Of a DNA stretch of 64,000 bases, positions 27,268 through 35,742 are shown piece by piece. Below the pieces are notes generated by a model. The model did no database searches. It was not told the DNA's origin and saw only the letters and a program-made list of their open reading frames with translations. The DNA lies in NCBI GenBank assembly GCA_016722655.1, contig JADKIR010000004.1, forward strand, positions 2,666,001 to 2,730,000, read 5' to 3'. The stretch is from Cytophagaceae bacterium (GTDB taxonomy: Bacteria > Bacteroidota > Bacteroidia > Cytophagales > Spirosomataceae). Made by a program: the position numbers and the translations under genes. The first letter of the stretch is position 1. Every line of letters begins with the position of its first letter.

Positions 27268-29572
27268 GTGTCTGACTACTTAGCGAGCCTTAATCCCCCA
27301 CAATACGACGCTGTAACCCACGAAAATGGTCCTTTGATGATCATTGCCGGTGCGGGTTCCGGCAAAACACGTGCTCACCTATCGCATTGCCCATCTGATG
27401 GGGCAGGGGGTTGATCCGTTTAATATTTTATCGCTCACATTTACCAATAAAGCCGCAGAAGAAATGCGGCATCGGATTGAAAAAATAATAGGTTCTGAGG
27501 CAAAAAACCTTTGGATGGGTACTTTTCACTCGGTTTTTGCCAAGATTTTAAGGATCGAAGGCCATCGTTTGGGTTATACTTCCAATTTTACAATTTATGA
27601 TACCGACGATAGCAAATCACTGATAAAAACCATCGTAAAGGAATTTGGATTAGACGACAAAACTTACAAGCCCAATTTTATATTAAACAGAATTTCAGGA
27701 GCAAAAAATAATCTGATCAGCTGGCAGGCTTACAACGAAAATCCGATTTTTCAGGCTGAGGATACCGGAGCTCAGATGCCCGAAATCGGCAGGATTTTCA
27801 AGACCTATTCCATGAGGTGTTTTTCTGCAAATGCTATGGATTTTGATGATTTGTTGTTCAATACCAACGTTCTTTTTCGGGATCATCTGGACGTGCTGAA
27901 CAAATACCAGCATAAGTTTAAGCATGTGATGGTCGATGAGTTTCAGGATACCAATATTTCTCAGTACCTGATTACCAAAAAACTCTCTGCGGTAAATCAG
28001 AATATTTGTGTAGTGGGCGACGATGCTCAGAGTATCTATGCTTTCCGCGGGGCGAATATTCAAAATATCCTTAATTTCAAAAAGGATTATCCCGACCTGA
28101 ATGTGGTCAAACTGGAGCAAAACTACCGCTCGACCAAAAATATTGTAAATGCTGCGAATTCCTTGATAGCCAAAAACAAAAATCAGCTGGAAAAAAAGAT
28201 TTTTTCAGACAATGAAGAAGGCGACAAACTGGAAGTAATCAAGGCTCATTCTGATAATGAAGAAGGTAGAATCGTGGCTAACGCTATATTTGAGTCAAAA
28301 GGAAGAGATGGACTCAGGAACCAGGATTTTGCAATTTTATACCGAACCAACGCCCAATCACGGGCATTTGAGGAGGCCCTTAGAAAAATAAATATCAAAT
28401 ACCGTATCATTGGCGGACTGTCTTTTTACCAGAGAAAAGAAATCAAGGATATTCTTGGTTACCTGAGGTTTACGGTAAATCAGCAGGACGAAGAAGCCTT
28501 TAAACGTATCATAAATCTGCCTAAAAGAGGGATTGGGGACACCACGGTTGCTAAAATTTTGGTAACGGCATCAGAGCAACAGAAACCCATTTGGGATATT
28601 GTGAGCAACATTAAAGTTTATTTTGATGGCAAAGCAGCGGGTTCTATCGAAAACTTTGTAAATCTCATAAAGAGTTACAAAATCATGATGGATGATGAGA
28701 AAGACGCCCATACCATCGCCATGCAGGTGGCCAAAAGTACCGGATTGATGCATGAGCTGTACATCGATAAAACCGTGGAAGGAAAAGCCCGGTACGACAA
28801 CCTCGAGGAATTGCTCAACTCCATCAAGCAGTTTACCGACAACCCCGATGTGGAAGACAAATCTTTGGGTGCTTTTTTACAGTCGGTTTCACTGTTGACC
28901 ACCGCCGACGACGATGGCGATGGCGATCCCGACAAAGTAACCATGATGACCATTCACGGTGCAAAAGGGCTGGAATTTAAACATGTATTCGTAGTTGGGA
29001 TGGAAGAAAACCTGTTTCCGTCGCAGATGATGCTCAAAAACCGGGATGACCTGGAGGAAGAACGCCGTCTGTTTTATGTGGCTATAACCCGGGCCGAAAA
29101 ACGCCTGACACTGACCTATGCCGAGCAAAGATATAACTGGGGTAAGCTTAATTTCTGTGAAAAAAGTCGCTTCATTGAGGAGATTGACCCTATTTATCTA
29201 AAAGAAACCGATAAACCCGGTGGAGGTGCTTTTGGTAGCGATTCATTTGACTTTCAAGGCTTCCAACGCAGAGTAATGCCTGCTACCAAACCGGTACAAA
29301 CTGCTCCGCCTACCCGAAGCCAGACCATAGCAAACTTAAAGCAGGTGAGCCAGATAAAACCCGCACAACAACATGTTCCATCGGTTGATTTTCAGGCTTC
29401 TGATACAAAAAATCTCAAAGCAGGAGACAAAGTAGAGCACCAGAAGTTTGGTTATGGGACCGTGAAAAAGATGGATAATCTGGGTCCGACCGCCAAAGCT
29501 GTCATAGAATTTGACAATGAAGGTGAAAAAACCTTATTGCTGAGTTTTGCAAAACTGAGAATCGTGGAATAA
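27268..29572 (+). pseudogene. UvrD/PcrA-type DNA helicase, frameshifted inside the Walker A region
   Basis: SF1A 3'-5' helicase for repair and replication-fork clearance. The N-terminus (GTG at 27268, VSDYLASLNPPQYDAVTHEN) runs into GPLMIIAGAGSGKTR in one frame; VLTYRIAHLMGQGVDPFNIL continues in another, the change falling at 27370-27373. Family alignment expects GKTRVLTYRI, so two bases (a GT unit in CGTGTGCTC) seem to be missing. Downstream motifs are intact: LTFTNKAAEEMRHR, MVDEFQDTN, GDDAQSIYAFRGA, TIHGAKGLEFKHVFVVG, VAITRAEKRL, and a C-terminal Tudor-like KAGDKVEHQKFGYG domain. Loss would be costly, so a sequence error is likely. Confidence 0.88.
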
Positions 29573-29578
29573 GATATT

Positions 29579-30106
29579 TCAGTCCGAAATACTGTACAAT
29601 ATCTTCTGAAAATCTGATTTGTATTTTGGGAAATTGTCTTTTGTAGCCCAAATTAGCACCTTGTAATAGGACTTTTGAGTTTCAACTCCGCCCACGAAAT
29701 ACACAATCGTATTTTGGATTTCCTCGTCATAGTATGATGCCTCACTTTCTATAAAGCTCACTTCTCCTATTTTCTTTTGTGAACTTTTTCCTATTGTGCG
29801 GTCTTTGGTATCTTTTAAAAACCCTTCCATGAAATTTTCGTAGTATTCCGCAGTATTGGTGAATTTTATCTCTGCCAGGCTTAATTCTTCTTTGGTATCC
29901 ACGATTACAAAACCTGCCAAATCTTTAATCACATTTTTGAATTGAAAAACAGAAGCATCGTTTAATCCGACAGTTTTATCCATATAGTCGGGCAGGCTGA
30001 TATTAAAAACATGGCCGGCTTTCATGCTCACCATTTTGGTTTGTGCAGAAGAATTTTTAGTACTAAAAAATACAATTGAAGCCAGGAGGAGGAATTTTAG
30101 TTTCAT
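29579..30106 (-). CDS. Hypothetical exported protein
   Basis: This 175-residue protein begins at the ATG at 30106 with a clear signal peptide (KLKFLLLASIVFFSTKNSSAQ). The mature part is a mixed alpha/beta domain with VETQKSYYKVLIWATKDNF and FQKILYSISD near the end; it resembles the small periplasmic proteins of Bacteroidota that precede no known operon. No family is recognised. It converges on uvrD with a 6-bp gap and no visible terminator. Confidence 0.72.
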   Translation of the reverse strand: MKLKFLLLASIVFFSTKNSSAQTKMVSMKAGHVFNISLPDYMDKTVGLNDASVFQFKNVIKDLAGFVIVDTKEELSLAEIKFTNTAEYYENFMEGFLKDTKDRTIGKSSQKKIGEVSFIESEASYYDEEIQNTIVYFVGGVETQKSYYKVLIWATKDNFPKYKSDFQKILYSISD

Positions 30107-30154
30107 TTTTAAATTGTTTTTATTTGAAAAATACGGACTATTCAAAAATAACAA

Positions 30155-30507
30155 TATTTTTTTTCAAAAAAATCAAATATGTAAAAGTTTTATTGGAAGA
30201 ATCAAAAAAGTTGGGGGGATACCAATCTGAAGTTGCCTACCGGTGGTAACTAGGCGTCCCCCTTCATTTTTTTGCTCGCCCAAAAAAACGAAGCAAAAAA
30301 AGGGCGGTCTGTGCAAAATGTCACGAAAAATTTCATTTTGCCATCATAAATTAGAAATTTCCTTGTGGAAAATTTTTCTAAACACTGCACAGACATTCAA
30401 AGTATTTTCATTTGATTTAATTAACACCTACTAGTTTTTGAATTTATAATTATCCCCCAACATTTTGGATTGATCCGTTTTATTTTGTTACAAAAAATCC
30501 ATTCAAT
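30155..30507. repeat. Non-coding spacer with nested inverted repeats (possible dispersed repeat element)
   Basis: No credible gene is seen here. Structure includes GGGGG (30214-30218) facing CCCCC (30258-30262) around a GTTGCCTACCGGTGGTAAC hairpin, TTTTTTTGC (30267-30275) facing GCAAAAAAA (30293-30301), CGCCC (30277-30281) facing GGGCG (30302-30306), and a long imperfect palindrome bounded by GTCTGTGCA (30307-30315) and TGCACAGAC (30386-30394). The mix of nested stems looks like a mobile or structured repeat rather than one terminator. That it is repeated elsewhere in the genome is a guess. Confidence 0.55.
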
Positions 30508-30978
30508 TCAATTTTTGATAACTACGAAAGCATTGAGCGAAGTGGCAATAATAAGCCAGATGATGTAAGGTGTTATAAGTAAGGATTTTATCCGGAGCTC
30601 AGGAAGTTTTAAATAAAAGATGTAAATCACAACAAGAAGCAACAAAACTATTACTGCCAATGAAATACCCGTCAATTTAAAATAAAAAAACAAAGGGTTC
30701 CAGAGAATATTCAGCACCACTTGAATACCAAAAACCAGCAAAAATCCAGAATTCAGTGAGATGTTTTTTGTCGCATAACTCATAAAAATCGAAAAACAGA
30801 CCATAATGGTGGTCCAGGCTGCTCCGAAAACCCAACCCGGGGGCGTCCAGGGGGCCTTATTCAGGTTTTGATACCAATCTGATGTAACACCAGAATTGGT
30901 AAATAGCCCACCTAAACCTAAAGCACCAAAATTTATGATCAGGAAAATTATAAGTCTTAAAACAAATGAACTAGGCAT
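30508..30978 (-). CDS. TspO/MBR family membrane protein
   Basis: This 156-residue protein has five hydrophobic helices. WYQNLNKAPWTPPGWVFGAAWT (from residue 35) and LNILWNPLFFYFK (about 88-100) are the hallmark TspO sequences for porphyrin/sterol-like ligand binding; C-terminal IIWLIIATSLNAFVV completes the fold. Bacterial TspO proteins act in tetrapyrrole and stress physiology. The upstream region is filled by a palindromic repeat array. Confidence 0.93.
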   Translation of the reverse strand: MPSSFVLRLIIFLIINFGALGLGGLFTNSGVTSDWYQNLNKAPWTPPGWVFGAAWTTIMVCFSIFMSYATKNISLNSGFLLVFGIQVVLNILWNPLFFYFKLTGISLAVIVLLLLVVIYIFYLKLPELRIKSLLITPYIIWLIIATSLNAFVVIKN

Positions 30979-31009
30979 TTTGTATTGTTTGATTATGAAT
31001 TTTTAACCT

Positions 31010-31170
31010 ACTGCCATTGTTTGTGTCCTCACAAACGAAATAGTCTTTGTTTGTGTCCTCACAAACAAAAATCATCGCCATTGTTTGTGACCTCAAAACG
31101 AAATTGCCATTGTTTGTGTCCTCACAAACAAAATCATCGCCTTTGATTGAGTCCTCACAAACAACACCTT
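31010..31170. repeat. Five-copy array of the palindrome GTTTGTG-TCCT-CACAAAC
   Basis: Copies lie at 31019-31036, 31049-31066, 31083-31099 (degenerate), 31112-31129 and 31145-31162, spaced 29-34 bp. Each intact copy is a 7-bp inverted repeat with a TCCT (AGGA on the other strand) loop. Intervening segments are also related (AAATCATCGCCATT). The array sits just upstream of tspO. An 87-codon frame reading VCEDTNNG-like repeats crosses it but is judged a by-product. Confidence 0.85.
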
Positions 31171-31249
31171 TCTTATGAACCGCTTGATTATGATTATTTA
31201 ACCCGATTCGAAGGATATTGTTTAAAAATGCCAAAGTTATTCCCTGAAA

Positions 31250-31753
31250 TTAAGGCCTCTTTATCACTTCGGAGTTTTTGAAAAAAGAAGGTGTACAGTC
31301 AGTCGAATACTGGATAGGGCAGGGAGCAATCAGGCATTGCGGTTGAATTAATGTCCACTTACATACCAGATTACAGGCATCGTCAATCACATAATTTGTC
31401 ATTGAAGAAAAAGGCACAGTAACAGAAAAGACTCTGACCATTTTGCCTTGATAGCCAAGCCATTCTGTACCATAAGTTTTAACATTAAGCAAACTAAGCT
31501 CAGGTGCATTATTGGGATATGTGCCGGGGCTTACCCCATTTTTTGAAACAGTGATAACTATTGATCCAAATGCAGAACTTCCACCAGGCGTAAGTGATGA
31601 AATTGCTTTGCCATCAATAGTGCCAATACCTGATAAGCACGCAAAAGGATTATTAGTAATCGATGTGTAAAAATTCGGACAACAACCGGTAGTTTGAGCA
31701 AGTAATTGACCTGAAATCAAACTTACAATGAACGCAAATGCGATTTTTTTCAT
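31250..31753 (-). CDS. Hypothetical secreted protein
   Basis: This 167-residue protein has a signal peptide (KKIAFAFIVSLISGQLLAQ) and eight cysteines in the mature part (TTGCCPNFY, ACLSG, DDACNLVCKW, PQCLIAPC, STDCTP), suggesting a disulfide-stabilised extracellular domain. No family is recognised and there is no T9SS sorting domain. It lies between pdxJ and the palindromic array, same strand as both flanking genes. Confidence 0.7.
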   Translation of the reverse strand: MKKIAFAFIVSLISGQLLAQTTGCCPNFYTSITNNPFACLSGIGTIDGKAISSLTPGGSSAFGSIVITVSKNGVSPGTYPNNAPELSLLNVKTYGTEWLGYQGKMVRVFSVTVPFSSMTNYVIDDACNLVCKWTLIQPQCLIAPCPIQYSTDCTPSFFKNSEVIKRP

Positions 31754-31899
31754 TTCTGATGTGTTTTAAAAATTGGGAATAATGTTTTAATTCAGATTTT
31801 GTGGAATTATCTGTAAAAAAGGGAGATAATTTTTTCCTGAAAATCAGGATGAAAATAGTACTAAAGTTTTGAAATTCAAATTTTTGGAGGAGTTTTTTT

Positions 31900-32619
31900 T
31901 TACCCCTCCAACTGCCTTCGGTACATCTGAATCGTATTTTCCAGACCATAATACAGTGCATCAGATATCAGGGCGTGTCCGATGGAAACTTCAAGCAATC
32001 CCGGAATGTTTTTGTAGAAATACGCCAGATTTTCCAGGCTTAAATCATGCCCGGCATTGAGACCCAAACCTACTCTTTGGGCCATTTCGGCTGCTTTTAT
32101 GAAAGGCTCAATGGCTTTTTCACGATCTTGGGGATATTCCGAGGCGTAAGATTCGGTGTAAAGTTCTACTCTGTGAGCTCCGGTTTCGGCAGCGGCAGAA
32201 ACCATTTCCGGTCTGGCATCCACAAAAATTGATACCCTGATTCCCTCAGACTTATAGATTTTTACAATCTCTTTCAATCTTTTCAGATGAGTGATGGTAT
32301 CCCAGCCAGCATTGGAGGTCACAGCACCCAGTGCATCGGGCACTAAAGTCACTTGTTCGGGTCTTACGGCCAAAACCACCTCCTGAAATCTTCCTTCCCT
32401 AGGGTTTCCCTCAATATTAAACTCTGTAGTGACGATTTTTTTCAAATCAAAAACATCCTGATAGCGAATATGTCGTTCATCAGGCCTGGGATGCACCGTG
32501 ATGCCCTGTGCCCCAAACAGCTCACAATCAATGGCAGTTTTAACGAGGTTAGGCATATTACCACCCCGGGAATTTCTTAATGTGGCTATTTTGTTGATAT
32601 TGACCGATAATTTTGTCAT
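31900..32619 (-). CDS. pdxJ: Pyridoxine 5'-phosphate synthase
   Basis: PdxJ condenses 3-amino-2-oxopropyl phosphate with 1-deoxyxylulose 5-phosphate to pyridoxine 5'-phosphate. At 239 residues it is full length, with SVNINKIATLRNSRGG, GAQGITVHPRPDERHIR, EFNIEGNP, TLVPDALGAVTSNAGWD and GLGLNAGHDLSLENL, the ligand loops of the TIM barrel. It is divergent from the YqeY gene. Confidence 0.96.
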   Translation of the reverse strand: MTKLSVNINKIATLRNSRGGNMPNLVKTAIDCELFGAQGITVHPRPDERHIRYQDVFDLKKIVTTEFNIEGNPREGRFQEVVLAVRPEQVTLVPDALGAVTSNAGWDTITHLKRLKEIVKIYKSEGIRVSIFVDARPEMVSAAAETGAHRVELYTESYASEYPQDREKAIEPFIKAAEMAQRVGLGLNAGHDLSLENLAYFYKNIPGLLEVSIGHALISDALYYGLENTIQMYRRQLEG

Positions 32620-32691
32620 TTTTGTATTTGATTTTTCGAAAAACCAAAATTCGGGAATAAACAGAAAGATTTAACAATAAATACTAAAAAA

Positions 32692-33141
32692 ATGTCATTA
32701 AAAACACAAATAGATGCCGATATCAAGGCAGCCATGCTGGCCAGAGATCAGGGAAAATTGCTTGCATTGAGAGATATTAAAAAGCTGATTTTGATAGAAG
32801 AAACCAAGCCGGGTGCCACGGAACTGACTGAAGCCGACGAAATGAAGATTTTGCAAAAGGCTGTAAAACAACGCAAAGACTCGGTGGAAATCTACAAAAC
32901 TCAGGGTCGTCAGGATCTTTTGGATAAAGAATTGGCCGAAATCGCAGTGATAGAAGTGTATCTTCCAGCTGCTATGTCAGAAGAAGAACTTCAAAGCCAA
33001 ATTGCTGCCATTATCGAGCAGGTAGGAGCCAAGGCACCGTCTGATATGGGCAAAGTGATGGGCGTAGCCTCAAAACAACTGGCCGGAAAAGCTGAAGGAA
33101 GGGCGATCTCAGAAATGGTCAAAAAACTTTTGGCTCAATAA
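32692..33141 (+). CDS. GatB/YqeY domain protein
   Basis: This 149-residue helical protein matches the stand-alone YqeY family related to the tRNA-binding tail of GatB. LALRDIKKLILIEETKPGA, KQRKDSVEIYKTQGRQDL, VIEVYLPAAMSEEEL and SDMGKVMGVASKQLAGKAEG are the conserved blocks. The biochemical role is unsettled. Its stop is 2 bp from the ATG of the CvpA gene, so the two form an operon. Confidence 0.92.
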   Translation: MSLKTQIDADIKAAMLARDQGKLLALRDIKKLILIEETKPGATELTEADEMKILQKAVKQRKDSVEIYKTQGRQDLLDKELAEIAVIEVYLPAAMSEEELQSQIAAIIEQVGAKAPSDMGKVMGVASKQLAGKAEGRAISEMVKKLLAQ

Positions 33142-33143
33142 AC

Positions 33144-33680
33144 ATGGCCACTTTAGACTTGATTTTGTTGGTTCCAATCTTGATTGGAGCCTTTCAAGGT
33201 TACAGAAAAGGCCTTTTGATTGAGATTCTGGGGGTCATTGCATTTATTGCTGCGGTGGTGTTAGGTTTTAAATTTCTTAGTCTGGGGTCCAGTTTTTTGG
33301 AAAGTGTTTTGGGCAAAGATACTCTGCACTTTATCTCGCCGTATCTGAGCTTTTTCATCATTTTTATTCCGGCCATTTTTTTATTCCGGAAAGTGAGTGG
33401 TATGCTGCGTAAAGCCGTTAGACTGACTTTTCTGGGTGTACTGGATGGGATTTTAGGTGCTGTTTTGGGTGGAGTAACCGCCATGTTTGGCATCAGTTTG
33501 CTGATTTGGATTGCCGGTAAAATCGGAATTACTTTTCCTGAGACTTCCATAGCCCAAAGCCAGTTTTACCCTTATGTGAGCTCTTTTGCTCCTGATATCA
33601 TTTCAAAAATCTCTGACTTCCTGCCCGGCGGCAACTGGCTGGAATATCTCAAAGGACTAAAAGAAAAGATAGCGGACTAA
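33144..33680 (+). CDS. CvpA family membrane protein
   Basis: This 178-residue inner-membrane protein has four hydrophobic segments and the CvpA-type opening DLILLVPILIGAFQGYRKGL, with VLDGILGAVLGGVTAMFGIS in the middle. The family is linked to colicin V production and envelope stress in other phyla, without a known activity here. It is the second gene of the yqeY-cvpA operon and is followed by a terminator. Confidence 0.88.
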   Translation: MATLDLILLVPILIGAFQGYRKGLLIEILGVIAFIAAVVLGFKFLSLGSSFLESVLGKDTLHFISPYLSFFIIFIPAIFLFRKVSGMLRKAVRLTFLGVLDGILGAVLGGVTAMFGISLLIWIAGKIGITFPETSIAQSQFYPYVSSFAPDIISKISDFLPGGNWLEYLKGLKEKIAD

Positions 33681-33682
33681 AT

Positions 33683-33719
33683 CAAAAAAGCCTTCAGAAT
33701 ACTCCGAAGGCTTTTTTGT
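33683..33719 (+). terminator. Rho-independent terminator after cvpA
   Basis: AAAAAAGCCTTC at 33685-33696 and GAAGGCTTTTTT at 33707-33718 form a 12-bp stem with a T run, directly after the stop. The A run on the other side allows it to work on the opposite strand too. Confidence 0.9.
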
Positions 33720-33793
33720 TATGAAGAAAAACTGTTTATAGCTCCATTCAGATTTAACAAGTTCAATCTCCAATTAACTCATTATCACATTAA

Positions 33794-34495
33794 TCAGTCG
33801 TCTCTTCTTCCCAAAAACAACATTACATAGTACATGAGGTTGGCGATGGCTGCGAGAGCACCTACTACATAAGTTCTGGCTGCCCAGTCGAGAGCATCTT
33901 TGGCCATGCCGTGTTCCGAATTGTTCACAATATTTCGGGTGGTCATCCAGGCAAGGGCTCTTTTGGAGGCGTCATATTCAACCGGTAGCGTAATCAAAGA
34001 AAATGCTGTGATGGCCGCATTGGCAATGATTAAAACGATTAGCAAAAGATTACCGATGGCACTTCCCTGAGAAAGCATGTAAATACCCCCAAACATCAAA
34101 AACATGTTGAGCATACGCATCACATTGGAGGCCACATTTACTGCGGGCACCATAGCCGAACGCATCTTCAGGGCAGCATAAGCCGTGGCGTGCTGCACCG
34201 CATGGCCGCATTCGTGGGCAGCTACTGCCGCTGCTGAGACACTTCTGCCATGATATACATCAGAACTGAGGTTAACGGTCTTGTCAGCAGGGTTATAATG
34301 GTCGGTAAGTTCACCGTCCACCTGGGTGATTCTTACATCATAAATATTATTGTCATGCAACATTTTCTCGGCGATTTCGGCACCGCTAAGGCCATTAGAT
34401 AGCCCAACACGCGAATATTCAGCGAATTTGCTTTTTAACCGGCTGCTCACAAACATACCGATCAACATAAACACTACACCAATTATCAGAATCAT
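33794..34495 (-). CDS. Membrane zinc metallopeptidase (Zn_peptidase_2 family)
   Basis: This 233-residue protein has an N-terminal helix (ILIIGVVFMLIGMFVSS), the zinc site AAHECGHAVQHA (HExxH, about residues 92-101) and two or three further hydrophobic segments. It matches the putative neutral zinc metallopeptidase family (YugP-like); substrates are unknown. TLPVEYDASKRALAWM in the second half is also typical. It is a single gene. Confidence 0.92.
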   Translation of the reverse strand: MILIIGVVFMLIGMFVSSRLKSKFAEYSRVGLSNGLSGAEIAEKMLHDNNIYDVRITQVDGELTDHYNPADKTVNLSSDVYHGRSVSAAAVAAHECGHAVQHATAYAALKMRSAMVPAVNVASNVMRMLNMFLMFGGIYMLSQGSAIGNLLLIVLIIANAAITAFSLITLPVEYDASKRALAWMTTRNIVNNSEHGMAKDALDWAARTYVVGALAAIANLMYYVMLFLGRRDD

Positions 34496-34732
34496 TTTTT
34501 AATTTGTTTGATTTGAATTTAAAATTAACACAATTTAGACTTAAAACAAAAGTCACAGTCACAGGGTTTCTGTTTGTGATTAATTCTTTATGAAAATATG
34601 GTTTTTGTATTTGAATGGTGGCAAAAAAAAAGGTTGAAAGCAAGAAACTGTTAATCTGATTGTTGCGGATTTTTATATTTCTGGTTATTGGGTTTGAAAT
34701 AAAAATAAAAAGCTGAAAACCATAAATTAAGT

Positions 34733-34906
34733 CTAGTACAAAAACAATTTTATCAATTTAAATAATATTCCAATTGTTCCAATTATTATTAACCATAACC
34801 ACAGTTTACCTTCACTTTTTGTATTAGGTAAATATCCTTTTTTTAACCAAATACCAAAAATAATCATGATAATAGGTGTAATAAAACCAACAATCGTTTC
34901 AATCAT
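34733..34906 (-). CDS. 57-residue small membrane protein
   Basis: This short frame encodes a two-helix protein: IETIVGFITPIIMIIFGIWL, a charged linker KKGYLPNTKSEGK, then LWLWLIIIGTIGILFKLIKL. Start is the ATG at 34906, stop TAG at 34733. It lies 11 bp downstream of hepT on the same strand and may be co-transcribed with the toxin-antitoxin pair. The hydrophobic-linker-hydrophobic pattern and basic residues support a real gene; function unknown. Confidence 0.6.
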   Translation of the reverse strand: MIETIVGFITPIIMIIFGIWLKKGYLPNTKSEGKLWLWLIIIGTIGILFKLIKLFLY

Positions 34907-34917
34907 ACTTATATTAA

Positions 34918-35253
34918 TTAGCCATTTGATATTTTTTCGATTTGACTTTTAAGAAGAGGTAAATCCCTAACAATAATAGTCCAAATGACTTCATCCGAAA
35001 TGTTATCGTAACTATGAATAATTCTATTTCTTGTTCCAATAATATTTTTTGCATTTTCGACTGGAAAGTTGCAGTCAATCTTTAAAATTCTATTCATGGC
35101 CTCACCAATTATTTCGAGATTTCTCTCTATGGCTTTTTTGGTCTTTAAATCACTTTTATATGCAATAAAGTCTCTGCGGTCTCCTAAAAACTCAAATATT
35201 TCATCAATGCAAAGATTTATATCAATAAGCCAGGCTTGAATTTTAATATCCAT
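34918..35253 (-). CDS. HepT-like ribonuclease toxin (DUF86)
   Basis: This 111-residue HEPN-domain protein has GTRNRIIHSYDNIS (about 70-84), the Rx4-6H active-site motif of HepT RNases. It overlaps the upstream minimal nucleotidyltransferase gene by 11 bp, the standard MntA/HepT toxin-antitoxin order; in studied pairs the MntA partner adenylylates HepT at a Tyr near the motif, and HSY is present here. Confidence 0.9.
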   Translation of the reverse strand: MDIKIQAWLIDINLCIDEIFEFLGDRRDFIAYKSDLKTKKAIERNLEIIGEAMNRILKIDCNFPVENAKNIIGTRNRIIHSYDNISDEVIWTIIVRDLPLLKSQIEKISNG

Positions 35254-35545
35254 AGATTTTTACCTTGGTGTTATCAAGTTGTTGTCTGAACAATCTATTT
35301 TTTATTGCCCTGTCTTCTAATAAGTCAACATTTCTTTTTAAAATTTTCTCAAGATTGTTTTTTAGATTGAAGTAAAGGTCTGTATAGTTGAAAGGATCAT
35401 TTTCATCAAAATCAACCACCAAATCTATGTCAGAATTCTCATTAAAGTCATCTCTGGTCACTGAACCGAAAGCAAATAGAGTTTTTACTTTGTTGGTTCG
35501 GCAAAGTTCCTGAATCTGATCAATTTTAATTTTCTCAATTTTCAT
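35243..35545 (-). CDS. MntA-type nucleotidyltransferase antitoxin
   Basis: This 100-residue minimal nucleotidyltransferase has LFAFGSVTRDDFNENSDIDL (from about residue 23), the GSx10DxD motif, with NVDLLEDRAIKN as the third-carboxylate region. It precedes and overlaps the HepT gene. Its likely role is to neutralise HepT by AMP transfer. Confidence 0.9.
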   Translation of the reverse strand: MKIEKIKIDQIQELCRTNKVKTLFAFGSVTRDDFNENSDIDLVVDFDENDPFNYTDLYFNLKNNLEKILKRNVDLLEDRAIKNRLFRQQLDNTKVKIYGY

Positions 35546-35689
35546 AATAAAATCAAGTTTTTAGCAATTTATTAATTTTTTTTCGAAATGTATTATTTTA
35601 AGCATCTTAATGTTTTGAGAAAATTTAATATGAGAATTTATAGTCTGCTTTAGACTATGGTTTTTAAAAGAATATAGTAATTATTTCAC

Positions 35690-35721
35690 AAAAAAAAGGA
35701 AGCCCTCACAGACTTCCTTTT
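35690..35721 (-). terminator. Rho-independent terminator after the pnt operon
   Basis: AAAAGGAAG (35695-35702 region) and CTTCCTTTT (35713-35721) form a stem directly downstream of pntB, with an A run on the plus strand that gives a T tail on the minus transcript. Confidence 0.8.
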
Positions 35722-35742
35722 CAATTAATCGTAAGAAAAATC

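Noticed and set aside
31010..31170. CRISPR array
   Set aside because: The repeat is an 18-bp hairpin, spacers are only ~11-16 bp and related to one another, one copy is degenerate and no cas gene is present.
30971..31234. 87-codon minus-strand frame with VCEDTNNG-like repeats
   Set aside because: It is the translation of the palindromic repeat array, overlaps the tspO start, and has no start or composition features of a protein apart from the repeats.
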